Source of the DNA: Variovorax sp. OV700
Lineage (GTDB): Bacteria > Pseudomonadota > Gammaproteobacteria > Burkholderiales > Burkholderiaceae_C
Assembly (NCBI RefSeq): GCF_900099805.1
Contig: NZ_FNDR01000006.1
Location: 124,001 to 188,000, forward strand
Direction of reading: 5' to 3'
Length of the DNA: 64,000 nt
Made by a program: the position numbers and the translations under genes. Positions 26,117-35,914 of the stretch are shown in pieces; position 1 is the stretch's first letter, and the number at the start of each line of letters is the position of its first letter. A model generated the notes under the pieces. That model saw only the letters and a program-made list of their open reading frames with translations. It did no database searches and was not told the origin of the DNA.

Positions 26117-27805
26117 ATGCCTGCCTCTTCCATCGACCCGGATTCCGGGACCGACTCTCTGACCGCCGACGCGCTCATGGTGGCGCGAATGCGGCTGGTG
26201 CTGTCGGTCTCAGCGCTGCTGGCGGTCGGGGTTGACGCCGGCGAAGTAGACCAACAAGACATCGGCAGCACCATCTGGCTCGTCTTCTCGGGCTTTGTGG
26301 TTTACAGCCTCGGTGTTCACGTCTGCACCCGAACGGGCCTGCCGTATTTTCAGGGCAAGGCCATCCACTGGCTAGACATTTTGTGGTTCACGTTGATGGT
26401 CTTGGTGACCGGCGGCGGCGGCAGCCTCTACTTTCTCTTCTACTTCTTCGCCATCCTCACTTCGTCCTTCCGGTGGGGCTACGAAGAAGGTGCCCGCATG
26501 ACCATGGCCGCGGTGGTGTCGTTCGCCACCTGCGGGCTCGGAACAGGCACAGGGAGCGACACCCCCCAACTGCTCATGCGCACCACGTTCCTCCTGGCGC
26601 TGGGGCACATGATCGGCCATTGGGGCGGATCGAAGGTCGAGTTGCGCCGGCGCCTTGCGCTGCTGAGCCAGGTGAGCCGGCTGTCGAATCCGCGGTTCGG
26701 CGTCAACCGCACGATCGCCAGCACGATGGAGAAGACCCTGGCCTTCTTCGAGGCAAGCCACTGCATCCTGCTGATGCGCGACACCGATACGAGCGGCTGG
26801 GTGCTGCGCTCGGTCGGAAAGAGCGATACGGCCGAATCCGTCAGTGTCGAGACGATCGAACGCGTCTGCGAGTCGCCGCTGATGGCACTGGACGCCGAGC
26901 ACATCGTGCTGAGCAGCCGCCTGCCCTGGCCGATGAGCATGGTGCGCGCCGACGGACATGCCTGCGAACCTCGCACGCATCGCTGGCAACCCCAGGACGA
27001 ACAGGGCCTGCGGCACAGCGCTGCGGTTGCCGCGATGCTGGAGGCTCGCAGCTTCATGACTGCACCGCTGCCAATGCGCCAGGGCGAGGGACGGATCTAC
27101 GTGTCTTCACACGAGGGACTGTTCCGCAAGTCCGACGCGCTGTTTCTTGCGCACCTCGTGGACCAGGTCTTTCCGGTCATCGAGACCATTCGAGTGCTCG
27201 ACGGCATGGCCTCGGAGGCCGCCTCGAAGGAGCGCCTGAAGCTCTCGCTGGACCTGCACGACACCGCGATCCAGCCCTATATCGGACTCAAGATGGGACT
27301 GAGCGCGCTTCGAAAGAAAGCAGGCGCCGACAATCCGCTGATCGACGACCTGGACAAGCTGGCCGCCATGGCCGAGAGCGTGGTTGCCGACCTGCGCCAC
27401 TTTGCCGGCACCGTCAAGCACGGCGCCGACAGCCAATGCGAGTTCATCCTTCCGCATCTGCACCGCCAGGCGGCGCGTATCAAGACGCTCTACGGGATCG
27501 ACATCCAGATCGTCGTTGACGGCGACGTCCACCTGGACGACCGGATGACGGCTGAAGTGCTCCAGCTGGTGCGCGAAGGGCTGAACAACATCTGCAAGCA
27601 CACCCATGCCCATCACGGCCGCATCCGCATCGGCTGCACCGACGGCAAGCTGCAGATCCGGATCGAAAACGAAGCATGCGGCACCAATTTCTCGAACTTC
27701 CGCCCTCGCTCCATCAGCGAACGCGCGGCAGCCCTCGGAGGAAGCGCGGAGGTTACCCAGGGCATGGGCGGCGCAACGGCGGTTCTGGTCGAAATACCCA
27801 TCTGA
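26117..27805 (+). CDS. Membrane sensor histidine kinase, NarL-system (HisKA_3-like)
   Basis: Kinase of 562 residues. About five hydrophobic segments lie in residues 25-170, then a GAF-like cytoplasmic sensor region (~195-360), a dimerisation helix with the phospho-His in LSLDLHDTAIQPYIG (His381; HDxxxQ form, HisKA_3-like), and a HATPase domain to the end. The N box is normal (VREGLNNICKHTHAHHG), but the G1 box, normally DNGxG, reads NEACGTNF, and the G2 Gly-rich motif is replaced by PRSISERAAALGG. ATP binding may therefore be atypical. It lies 22 nt before the LuxR-type response regulator and next to the Tad pilus operon, which the pair may control. Confidence 0.9.
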   Translation: MPASSIDPDSGTDSLTADALMVARMRLVLSVSALLAVGVDAGEVDQQDIGSTIWLVFSGFVVYSLGVHVCTRTGLPYFQGKAIHWLDILWFTLMVLVTGGGGSLYFLFYFFAILTSSFRWGYEEGARMTMAAVVSFATCGLGTGTGSDTPQLLMRTTFLLALGHMIGHWGGSKVELRRRLALLSQVSRLSNPRFGVNRTIASTMEKTLAFFEASHCILLMRDTDTSGWVLRSVGKSDTAESVSVETIERVCESPLMALDAEHIVLSSRLPWPMSMVRADGHACEPRTHRWQPQDEQGLRHSAAVAAMLEARSFMTAPLPMRQGEGRIYVSSHEGLFRKSDALFLAHLVDQVFPVIETIRVLDGMASEAASKERLKLSLDLHDTAIQPYIGLKMGLSALRKKAGADNPLIDDLDKLAAMAESVVADLRHFAGTVKHGADSQCEFILPHLHRQAARIKTLYGIDIQIVVDGDVHLDDRMTAEVLQLVREGLNNICKHTHAHHGRIRIGCTDGKLQIRIENEACGTNFSNFRPRSISERAAALGGSAEVTQGMGGATAVLVEIPI

Positions 27806-27827
27806 ACAAGATAAAAGGGGAAGAAAC

Positions 27828-28520
27828 ATGCAACCCATCACAACGGATCATCCCATCGGTGTCATGCTGGTCGACGACCACCAGACCATGCTGTGGGGGC
27901 TGTCGAGGCTGATCGACGGGGAGCAGCCGCGCATGAAGGTGGTCGCCACCGCAAGCTGCTTCGAGCAAGCGCTGGAACACACCGTGCACTACGTGCCCGA
28001 CGTCATCGTGCTCGACCTCGACCTGGCCGGCCAATGCTCGCTCGACATTCTTCCAAAGCTGCTGTCGAACGACATTTCGCGCGCGCTCGTCCTCACCGCG
28101 GAGCGCAAGCAGCAAACGCTGGACCTCGCCGTGCTGCGCGGCGCCAGGGGCGTGCTGGGCAAGGACGCTTCGGCGGAGCAGGTGCTCGATGCCATCCAAC
28201 GCGTCCACAAGGGCGAGCTGTGCATCGACGCGCAGGCAATGGGCCGCGTTTTCTCCGAGCTGACTTCGCCCAAGAAGCCGGTGAAGGTGAATCCCGAAGA
28301 AGCCAAGCTGGCCAGCCTGACGCAGAAGGAACGGCAGGTTATTCGTGCCGTGGTCGAGGGCAGCGGTGCTCCGAACAAGACGCTTGCGTCAAGGCTATTC
28401 GTGACCGAGCACACGTTCCGCAATCACCTTACAGCCATCTACCAGAAGCTTGGTGTGGCGAACCGGCTGGAGCTGTATATCTACGCTATCAAGCATCAGC
28501 TGGACATGGTGCCTCACTGA
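27828..28520 (+). CDS. LuxR/NarL-type response regulator
   Basis: Response regulator of 230 residues. The receiver domain has the acidic pocket LVDDH (15-19), phospho-acceptor Asp63 in VIVLDLDLAG, and Lys in LGKDAS. The C-terminal HTH_LuxR contains LTQKERQVIRAVVEG and SRLFVTEHTFRNHLTAIYQKLGV. AAAAGGGGAAG just before the ATG is a strong ribosome site. It is co-directional with the kinase and probably its partner. The 3' part of this gene is partly repeated downstream at 28626-28906. Targets are unknown; the adjacent minus-strand tad operon is the natural candidate. Confidence 0.92.
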   Translation: MQPITTDHPIGVMLVDDHQTMLWGLSRLIDGEQPRMKVVATASCFEQALEHTVHYVPDVIVLDLDLAGQCSLDILPKLLSNDISRALVLTAERKQQTLDLAVLRGARGVLGKDASAEQVLDAIQRVHKGELCIDAQAMGRVFSELTSPKKPVKVNPEEAKLASLTQKERQVIRAVVEGSGAPNKTLASRLFVTEHTFRNHLTAIYQKLGVANRLELYIYAIKHQLDMVPH

Positions 28521-28526
28521 GCGAAA

Positions 28527-28545
28527 GGCGGGTGCTTCACCCGCC
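28527..28545 (+). terminator. Hairpin after the response regulator gene
   Basis: Eight-bp stem GGCGGGTG-CTT-CACCCGCC, 7 nt after the stop. It lacks a T run, so its terminator activity is uncertain. The corresponding spacer after the downstream gene fragment lacks it. Confidence 0.4.
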
Positions 28546-28564
28546 CCTGTTCAGTGATCGCGGC

Positions 28565-28628
28565 TCACTGGCCTGCGAGCATGGGCATGACGATGCGTAC
28601 CACGCGAATTGCCGCCGGCGTCAGGATG
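28565..28628 (-). pseudogene. 3' fragment of a second tadC (last ~20 codons)
   Basis: On the minus strand this stretch reads ILTPAAIRVVRIVMPMLAGQ then stop, the counterpart of the true TadC end VILTPAAIRVVRI-IGPMLSGGL at 28923-28990. DNA similarity is high (GTCAGGATG, CGCCGGCGTCAGG and more). It has no 5' part: it ends abruptly at the ATG shared with the response-regulator fragment at 28626. It is a recombination relic, not a working gene. Confidence 0.85.
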
Positions 28629-28906
28629 GGCCGCGTGTTCTCCGAGCTGACCTCTCCCAAGAAGCCGGTGAAGGTGAATCCATAAGAAGCCAAGCTGGCC
28701 AGCCTGAGGCAGAAGGAACGGCAGGTCATTCGTGCCGTGGTCGAGGGTAGCGGCGCTCCGAACAAGACGCTTGCGCACGGCTGTTCGTGACCGAGCACAC
28801 GTTTCGCATTCACCTCACGGCGATCTACCAGAAGCTTGGTGTGGCGAACCGGCTGGAGCTGTATATCTACGCTATCAAGCACCAGCTCGACGCCGCGCCC
28901 TATTGA
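28626..28906 (+). pseudogene. Broken 3' fragment of a response regulator gene
   Basis: Copies the last ~93 codons of the regulator gene at 28239-28520 at about 90 percent nucleotide identity by eye. It has a nonsense change (GAA to TAA after KVNP), a 1-nt deletion in the HTH (TCAAGG to CACGG) and no receiver domain or start signals. Most other differences are third-position synonymous changes (for example CTT/CTC, ACA/ACG, GCC/GCG), meaning the source gene had diverged while still functional. It ends with its own TGA 16 nt before the end of tadC. Confidence 0.88.
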
Positions 28907-28922
28907 GCGCGGGCGCCGGGGC

Positions 28923-29831
28923 TCACAGTCCGCCGCTGAGCATCGGCCCGATGATGCGGACCACGCGGATGGCCGCTGGCGTCAGGATGACCAGCGAGAT
29001 GCACGGAAAGATGCACAGCACCAGCGGCAGCAGCATCTTGGTGGGCACCTTGGCGGCAAGCTCTTCCGCGCGCACCTGGCGCTTGTGACGCAGGTCGTCC
29101 GAAAACACGCGCAGCGATTCGCCGATGCTGGTGCCGAACCGGTCGGCCTGGGTCAGCATGGTGGCGAAGGTCCCGATTTCCTCCACGCCCGTGCGCAGCG
29201 CGAGGTTGTGCAACGACTTCTCCCGTGTACCCCCCGCGCGCATCTCGAGATTGGTCCAATGCAGCTCCTGCGCCAGCGCCTCGCTCTTGACGCGGATCTC
29301 CTCCGTGACCTTGACCAGGGCGGCATCGAGCCCGAGACCGGCCTCGACGCAGACCAGCATCAGGTCCGCGGCGTCGGGAAAGTTCTCGAAAACTTCGCGT
29401 TGGCGGCTCTTGATCATCATGCGCAGCACGATGTTGGGCAAGTAGCAGCCAAGCAGCGCAGCCACCGCCAACCACAGCAGGGTGGTGAGTCCGTTGTCCG
29501 CTCCTGCCGCGCGAATCGCCACAAAGGCCAGGCCGGCAAAGCCAAGCGGCAGCAGCGTCTTCAGGCCAAAGTAAAAGAGGCTCGCATCCGGATGGCGGAT
29601 GCCCGCATTCAGGAACCGCAGGCGCAACGGCGACGTCTCGCCGTCGCCCGTAGGCGAAGACAGCTGGGCGAAGGGCCCCACGATCTTGACGGCAGTTTCT
29701 GTCCACGCCGACTTGCTCGATGAAGGAGCCACCGCCCGCAGGCGCTGCTCGGTGCGCGTGGGCAGCATCCACACCGCGAATCCGCCGATGGCGAGGGACA
29801 CGGTAACGAATACGAGGATGGGAAATAGCAT
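28923..29831 (-). CDS. tadC: Tad pilus inner-membrane platform protein TadC
   Basis: T2SS-F fold protein of 302 residues; with TadB it forms the inner-membrane platform for Flp pilus assembly. There is an N-terminal membrane segment (MLFPILVFVTVSLAIGGFAV), another pair near 85-135, the cytoplasmic T2SSF helical domain with FPDAADLMLVCVEAGLGLDAAL and ADRFGTSIGESLRVFSDDLR, and C-terminal membrane helices (LVLCIFPCISLVIL). AAGGAG precedes the start. It is the last gene of the tad operon, 12 nt after tadB. Beyond its stop lies the recombination scar rather than the tadD that often follows. Confidence 0.93.
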   Translation of the reverse strand: MLFPILVFVTVSLAIGGFAVWMLPTRTEQRLRAVAPSSSKSAWTETAVKIVGPFAQLSSPTGDGETSPLRLRFLNAGIRHPDASLFYFGLKTLLPLGFAGLAFVAIRAAGADNGLTTLLWLAVAALLGCYLPNIVLRMMIKSRQREVFENFPDAADLMLVCVEAGLGLDAALVKVTEEIRVKSEALAQELHWTNLEMRAGGTREKSLHNLALRTGVEEIGTFATMLTQADRFGTSIGESLRVFSDDLRHKRQVRAEELAAKVPTKMLLPLVLCIFPCISLVILTPAAIRVVRIIGPMLSGGL

Positions 29832-29843
29832 GGCATTTCTCCT

Positions 29844-30836
29844 TCAGACACGAATCTTCACGATCTTGCGCAGGATCAGCACGCCGACCACCATCAGGCC
29901 CAGCATGTACTTGACGGCCGTGATGCCGATCGGATCGGTCCACAGGGGAGACATGAACTCGGGGTTGAAGACGTTCATGAGCGCCGCCAGTGCCAAAGGC
30001 ATCAGGCCCAGGATCCAGGCCGACAGGCGCCCTTCAGCCGACAGCACCCGTACCCGCGCCAGCAGCTTGAGCCGGTCGCGGATGAGCCGGCTCAAGTTGC
30101 CGAGCACTTCGGTCAGATTGCCGCCGGAGTCGCGCTGGATCAACACCGAAACCACGAAGTAGCGCAGGTCGGTGAGCGGCACGCGCTCACTCATGTTCGT
30201 GAGCGCCTGCTGCAGCGAGACCCCGAAGCCGACCTCGTCGGCCACCATGCGGAACTCGCCCGCAATGGGTTCGGACATCTCCTCGCCGATCATCTGCACG
30301 CTGCTCGCAAACGAATGGCCTGCGCGAAGCGCGCGCGTCACCAGGTCCAGCGCGTCCGGCAGCTGTCTCTCGAGATGCGCCAAGCGGCGGCTGCGCCGGT
30401 AGTTAAGGTAGAGCAGCGGCACCGCCGCGCCGGCGGCGCCCACCAGCACGGCAATCCACGCGGCCTGGTTCGCAACCCACACCATCGCCAGGAAAATAAG
30501 CATGCCGGACACCGCGCAGGCGAGCAGAACGTGGGACACCGTCCATTCCAGACCGGCTTGGAGAATGAAGCGATCCAGGCGGTGGGCTCGCGGAAGCTTC
30601 AGCAGAACGCGCTGTATCCACGGTGCGTCGCTGAGCACGCGGTCTTTCACGAGTCGCGCCTGCGCGACGCGGTCGGTGGCCGCCGACAGCGCCTGCAGCC
30701 GCTTGCCGATCTTCTGTGCCCCGGGCCCTCTGTAGGCACGCCAAAGCATGTACAAACCCTCGATCACCAGCAGCACCGTCACGAAGACCAGCACAGACAG
30801 GGTAACGAGCGTGTCGCCAACCAGGTTCTGGAACAT
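29844..30836 (-). CDS. tadB: Tad pilus inner-membrane platform protein TadB
   Basis: T2SS-F family protein of 330 residues. A membrane segment near the start (LVTLSVLVFVTVLLVIEGLY), a central pair of helices (~105-145), the cytoplasmic domain with LPDALDLVTRALRAGHSFASSV and IQRDSGGNLTEVLGNLS, and two C-terminal helices match TadB. AGGAGA lies 6 nt before the ATG. It sits between cpaF/tadA (9 nt upstream) and tadC, the standard order. It is expected to interact with TadC and the TadA ATPase to extrude Flp pilin. Confidence 0.93.
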   Translation of the reverse strand: MFQNLVGDTLVTLSVLVFVTVLLVIEGLYMLWRAYRGPGAQKIGKRLQALSAATDRVAQARLVKDRVLSDAPWIQRVLLKLPRAHRLDRFILQAGLEWTVSHVLLACAVSGMLIFLAMVWVANQAAWIAVLVGAAGAAVPLLYLNYRRSRRLAHLERQLPDALDLVTRALRAGHSFASSVQMIGEEMSEPIAGEFRMVADEVGFGVSLQQALTNMSERVPLTDLRYFVVSVLIQRDSGGNLTEVLGNLSRLIRDRLKLLARVRVLSAEGRLSAWILGLMPLALAALMNVFNPEFMSPLWTDPIGITAVKYMLGLMVVGVLILRKIVKIRV

Positions 30837-30845
30837 GATGGTCTC

Positions 30846-32219
<1,374 letters not shown>

Positions 32220-32279
32220 GGGGAACCTGCCTTGCTATGGAAGAAAGAAAAGAAAAGGCCCGAAGAGACAACGCAGCGC

Positions 32280-33431
32280 TCAGGCCCGGCGGAAAAGCCG
32301 TCCGATGAAGCCTGCTGCCTCCTTGGGGCGCGGACTGAGGGTGTGAGAGATTTCGGCAAGCCGCTTGCACAGCGGGCTACCCCGGGACATGTCGGCCAAA
32401 GGCACGCCGCGGTTGATCGACGCGTCCACGTCCTTGCCGCCGTCGGGCACGCTGACCAGCGTGGCCCCGCCGAGCGAACGGCGCATGTCGGCCAGCCCGA
32501 TCTCCGTTCCCCCCGCGCTGCGATTGACGAGCAATTCGACCTTGCCGGCCGCGTAACCGAGCGACTTGAACACCTGCATGAGGCGCGTCACGTTGCGGAT
32601 GTGCGGCAGGCTCGGCTGCAGCACCGGAAAGATGCGATCCGCACGGTCCAGCACGCGGATGGTGAGCGGATCCATGCGCAGGCCGAGGTCGAACAGCACG
32701 AAGTCGTACTGGGCCGCGGCCACTTGAAGAATAGTGTCGATGTGCTCCGCCTTGACCTCCAGCGCGCGCGAAAGATCATCCGGGGCGGCAAGAATGCTGA
32801 AGCCTGGCGCCACTTTGACCGCGCTTGCGGCAAGCAACGATGCATCGAGCCGTCCGATGTCGCGGGCCACATCGGCCACGGTGGACGACGGCCGCAGGTC
32901 GCTCACATAGGAAAGCGCATCGCCAAACTGCAGGTTCAGGTCGATGAGCAGCACCGAGCGTCGCATCGAAAGCTGGTGTCCGATGTTGGTGGCAAGAAAG
33001 GTCGCGCCGCTGCCGCCCTTGCACGGCATGAAGGCGACCACCTGTCCCGCCTCGCGTGCTAGCGTGCCAGCCATCTTGATCGAAATGCGCTCCACGGCGG
33101 CCTCGAGGGCTGCCGGCTCGGGCGGCGAAGGCAGCACCTCGCGCACGCCAGAACGCATGGCAAGAATAAGGAATTCGGGTGTCTGCATTGCACATAGCAG
33201 CACCACTGCGATCGCGGGGTGCCGCATGGTGAGCTGCTCCACCATTGCCACTTCCTGCGGGTCGCAGCACATGCCGTCCACCAGCAACAAATCGGGCACC
33301 GATTGCTCGACAACCCATTGCATCCGGCTCTTGCCTCCTTCGAACACCGAGACCACGTGTGAGCGCGCCTCGAGTACCTTGCGCATGTCCTGCAGATGGC
33401 CGGGATTGGGGGAGATGATGGAGATTTTCAT
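32280..33431 (-). CDS. cpaE: Tad pilus localisation ATPase CpaE/TadZ
   Basis: 383-residue protein. An atypical receiver-like N-terminal domain (~1-120, with a VDGMCC loop where a phospho-Asp would sit) is followed by a MinD/ParA-type ATPase with the deviant Walker A CKGGSGATFLATN (Lys138) and LIDLNLQFGDAL. TadZ/CpaE proteins place the Tad machine at a cell pole. It lies between the TadE-like gene and cpaF. The family is known to dimerise with ATP; here the deviant P-loop Lys is kept. Confidence 0.92.
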   Translation of the reverse strand: MKISIISPNPGHLQDMRKVLEARSHVVSVFEGGKSRMQWVVEQSVPDLLLVDGMCCDPQEVAMVEQLTMRHPAIAVVLLCAMQTPEFLILAMRSGVREVLPSPPEPAALEAAVERISIKMAGTLAREAGQVVAFMPCKGGSGATFLATNIGHQLSMRRSVLLIDLNLQFGDALSYVSDLRPSSTVADVARDIGRLDASLLAASAVKVAPGFSILAAPDDLSRALEVKAEHIDTILQVAAAQYDFVLFDLGLRMDPLTIRVLDRADRIFPVLQPSLPHIRNVTRLMQVFKSLGYAAGKVELLVNRSAGGTEIGLADMRRSLGGATLVSVPDGGKDVDASINRGVPLADMSRGSPLCKRLAEISHTLSPRPKEAAGFIGRLFRRA

Positions 33432-33450
33432 GGCAGGTTCCGTTTCGTCT

Positions 33451-33879
33451 CTACGAGCAGATGGTTGGGCTGTGAGGGTCCTTGCGCATCACTTCGCGCG
33501 GCAGGAAGGTCGAAAAACTCGGCATCGGAATCAGCGGTGCCGTCGCCCCTACGATGGGCGAGATCCATTGGTAGTTGAGCCCGGTGATTCCCACCGTGAC
33601 GCCCTGGCAGGTGGCGGCCGTACAGCCCGCCGGCGTCCAGGCCACGCTCACCGCGGTGATCTGCGGCAGCAGGGCCTGCATACGGGTCAGCACCAGCGCC
33701 TGCTGGCCAGTGTCATCGCACACCACCGCGTAGCGCGCGCCGGCACGCGTGGCCTCGCTGGCCATGCTCCATGTGAACAGCATGCGCGCGAAGTCCAGGA
33801 TGCCCAGCAGCAGCATGAGAAAGATGAGCAGGCCCAGCGCAAATTCCACGGTGGTCGCCCCTGATGTGCGGTGTCTCAT
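33451..33879 (-). CDS. TadE-like pseudopilin
   Basis: 142-residue minor pilin-like protein. The N-terminal TadE segment is TSGATTVEFALGLLIFLMLLLGILDFARMLF, with the prepilin-type Gly followed by a Glu five residues later (GATTVEF) and one membrane helix, then a small periplasmic domain with three Cys. Its ATG overlaps the stop of the preceding pseudopilin gene (ATGA), so they are translationally coupled. Members of this family are cut by TadV and help initiate or hold the Flp pilus. Confidence 0.88.
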   Translation of the reverse strand: MRHRTSGATTVEFALGLLIFLMLLLGILDFARMLFTWSMASEATRAGARYAVVCDDTGQQALVLTRMQALLPQITAVSVAWTPAGCTAATCQGVTVGITGLNYQWISPIVGATAPLIPMPSFSTFLPREVMRKDPHSPTICS

Positions 33880-34334
33880 GACGGAGCCCTCATGGTGGCG
33901 GTGATATCGCTGAAGACGATGTTGCCGTTCGCGTCGGCAAACACGACGCCCATCACCGACGGAAAGAGCGAATGGAAGCTGTAGCTGCTGATACGCACCG
34001 TCACGGTCGTGATGAGCGGATTCGCCCCCGCCGATTGCCAGGTGCAGCAGCTGCCCGCAGGCACATTCGAAAGGCTCAGGCCGCGCGCGAGCGGCGTGCC
34101 GGTGCCGGCGGTGTTGCCGTACACCATCAGATTGCGCGCCTCGTCAATGTGCGTGCCCGGCGTCTGGACGGACAGATATCGAACCGCGTCGCGGGTCGAT
34201 TTGACGACCAGGTTGTATTCGTACATTGCGCGGCCGAACTCGGTCGTGATGAATGTGAGCAGCAGCAGCAGCGGCGTGATGAGCGCCAGCTCGATCAGGG
34301 CCGCACCGCGTTGCCTTTGATTCGACGTTTTCAT
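33876..34334 (-). CDS. TadE/TadF-like pseudopilin
   Basis: 152-residue pseudopilin. The segment QRGAALIELALITPLLLLLTFITTEFGRAMYEY has the Gly-Ala...Glu prepilin pattern and one helix; the rest is periplasmic with a CC pair (GSCCTW). The start at 34334 (MKTSNQ) is preferred because GAGG sits 8 nt before it, while the ATG two codons upstream overlaps the TadG stop as TAATG and is too close to the SD. It is followed by the second TadE-like gene with a 4-nt overlap. Confidence 0.86.
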   Translation of the reverse strand: MKTSNQRQRGAALIELALITPLLLLLTFITTEFGRAMYEYNLVVKSTRDAVRYLSVQTPGTHIDEARNLMVYGNTAGTGTPLARGLSLSNVPAGSCCTWQSAGANPLITTVTVRISSYSFHSLFPSVMGVVFADANGNIVFSDITATMRAPS

Positions 34335-34339
34335 GTGCA

Positions 34340-35608
34340 TTACCTCACCAGGACCGGAACCATCGGACCCGCCGCGCCGCCGGCGAGTCCGCTCGTCGTG
34401 CAGGGACTGTTGGCTGCGCCGGCATTGCCGCGGAACTCCAGCCACGTGTCGCTCATCGGAATGGAAAGCGGCTGCAGCATCAGCATGCAGGCGTAGTCGA
34501 TGACATGTGAGCCACCGTCGATCACCGGCACCGTGACGATGCGGCGGTCGAACCCGTACTGCTTGTGGCCGCCTGCCACGTTGCCTGGCGCTGCCAGCTT
34601 CTGAAAGCTGTTGAGCGACAGCCCCGTGATCGATTCGCAGCTGTTCGCGCCATTCACCTTTGTCCCGGTATCCGCACAGGATGCGAAGGCCGCCCGCTTG
34701 GTCACGAAGTTCTGGGCGCTCGCGGGCGATCCGGGGGCCGGGCCGTCGTAAGCATTGAACTGCGCGGGCCAGTTGAGCGAGGTATAGGCGTAGCCGGTGT
34801 AGTCAGGCCGCTGCAAGCTCGGATTGCCGGTGTTCTTGTAGATGCCGAAGCGCTGATTCCACACGTCGACCACCGAGGTCTGCACTCCGGGGGTGCCAAG
34901 CGTGTCGCCAACCTTTGTTCCGCAGTGATTGTTCAGTTCGGATTCGGTCTCCGAAGCGTTGTTGCTGCCATCCAGGTTGGCCCAGCCAATTTCGCCGCCG
35001 GTGGCTGCGTTCTGCGCCTGGATCAGCTTCACCCAGTCGCCGACGTTGAAGCCGTAGTTCGGCGCTACGCCTCCAGCCTTCGGCTTGAGTGCGACGGGGA
35101 CCGGGCAGGTGGTCTGCGCGCTGGCTCGGGTGGCCACAGCGGTGGCCGCGACATTGCCCGTCGCGGGGTAGGTGGTCGCATTTCCGGAGAAGGCACCCAT
35201 GGCCTTCATGAGCCAGATGACGATGTTGGGCTGCGTGTGCACGCACTGCGCATAGATGGCCACCGCAGGATCGGTCGTGGGTGCATAGGAAGCGTCGCGA
35301 AAAGTAATATCGGCGGAGACCAGCTGGCCCTGCCCGCTCCAGGTGGCCGACTGCATGTTGACCCGGTTCGCGTTGCCGGCCGTCTGGCCGGCGCTCTGGG
35401 CCCGCGCAATCGCCGTGCCCTGCTTGTCGAGCTCGCGCGCTGCGCCCAGCGCGCAACTGTCGACGGCGGTCTGCAGCTCTGTCCTGACAACGAACAGGTG
35501 GCCGAAATCCAGCGCAATGCCCATGAACCCGAGGAGAAACAGCATCACCAGTGCGGCGGTAATGATCATCGCGCCGCGCTGTCGACGGCCGGGAGTGTGG
35601 ACTTGCAT
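34340..35608 (-). CDS. tadG: TadG-like pilus assembly protein
   Basis: 422-residue protein beginning with a Tad/TadG N-terminal segment (RRQRGAMIITAALVMLFLLGFMGIALDFGHLF), followed by TELQTAVDSCALGAARELDK, the classic TadG/putative Flp-pilus-assembly (DUF2134-like) region. A large Cys-containing periplasmic domain follows. The start at 35608 (MQVHTPGRRQRG) lies after the pilin genes; the 29-codon longer frame is not supported. TadG proteins are membrane-anchored and needed for pilus biogenesis in other species. Confidence 0.87.
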   Translation of the reverse strand: MQVHTPGRRQRGAMIITAALVMLFLLGFMGIALDFGHLFVVRTELQTAVDSCALGAARELDKQGTAIARAQSAGQTAGNANRVNMQSATWSGQGQLVSADITFRDASYAPTTDPAVAIYAQCVHTQPNIVIWLMKAMGAFSGNATTYPATGNVAATAVATRASAQTTCPVPVALKPKAGGVAPNYGFNVGDWVKLIQAQNAATGGEIGWANLDGSNNASETESELNNHCGTKVGDTLGTPGVQTSVVDVWNQRFGIYKNTGNPSLQRPDYTGYAYTSLNWPAQFNAYDGPAPGSPASAQNFVTKRAAFASCADTGTKVNGANSCESITGLSLNSFQKLAAPGNVAGGHKQYGFDRRIVTVPVIDGGSHVIDYACMLMLQPLSIPMSDTWLEFRGNAGAANSPCTTSGLAGGAAGPMVPVLVR

Positions 35609-35651
35609 GATCGGCTTCCTGTGCAGTGGTGGTTCGGCAAAGCCCTGCGCT

Positions 35652-35828
35652 TCAGGCGCAGTTGACGCCGCCGAGGCAAGTGAAGACGCGATCAATGAGA
35701 TCGCTGAGACCGGTGCCGGTTGCGAGTGGCTGCAGCGCGATGATCAGCAGGATCGAGACTACGGCGATGACCAACGCGTACTCCACCACCTGAGCACCGC
35801 TCTCTTCCTTCAGAAAGGACTTGAACAT
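35652..35828 (-). CDS. flp: Flp/Fap pilin (third tandem copy, divergent end)
   Basis: 58-residue type IVb pilin. The leader MFKSFLKEESG is cut before AQVVEYALVIAVVSILLII; Glu at +5 and Tyr at +6 are the Flp signature. The C terminus ends TCLGGVNCA, differing from the TSTTGGCV end of its two neighbours. AGGAGTAG precedes the ATG. It is the last of three tandem pilin genes in transcription order and lies 43 nt before tadG. Confidence 0.92.
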   Translation of the reverse strand: MFKSFLKEESGAQVVEYALVIAVVSILLIIALQPLATGTGLSDLIDRVFTCLGGVNCA

Positions 35829-35914
35829 GGGACTACTCCTTTTTGTTGAGAAGAATGCGGATCTGGTAAGTGAGGCGGTGAGCGTGGGAATGCCCGGCTC
35901 GCCCGCCCAGCTAC

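Noticed and set aside
28606..28882. 105-residue minus-strand frame joining the tadC tail to antisense of the regulator fragment
   Set aside because: Only its last 20 codons are TadC-like; the rest is antisense of the pseudogene, so it is not a gene.
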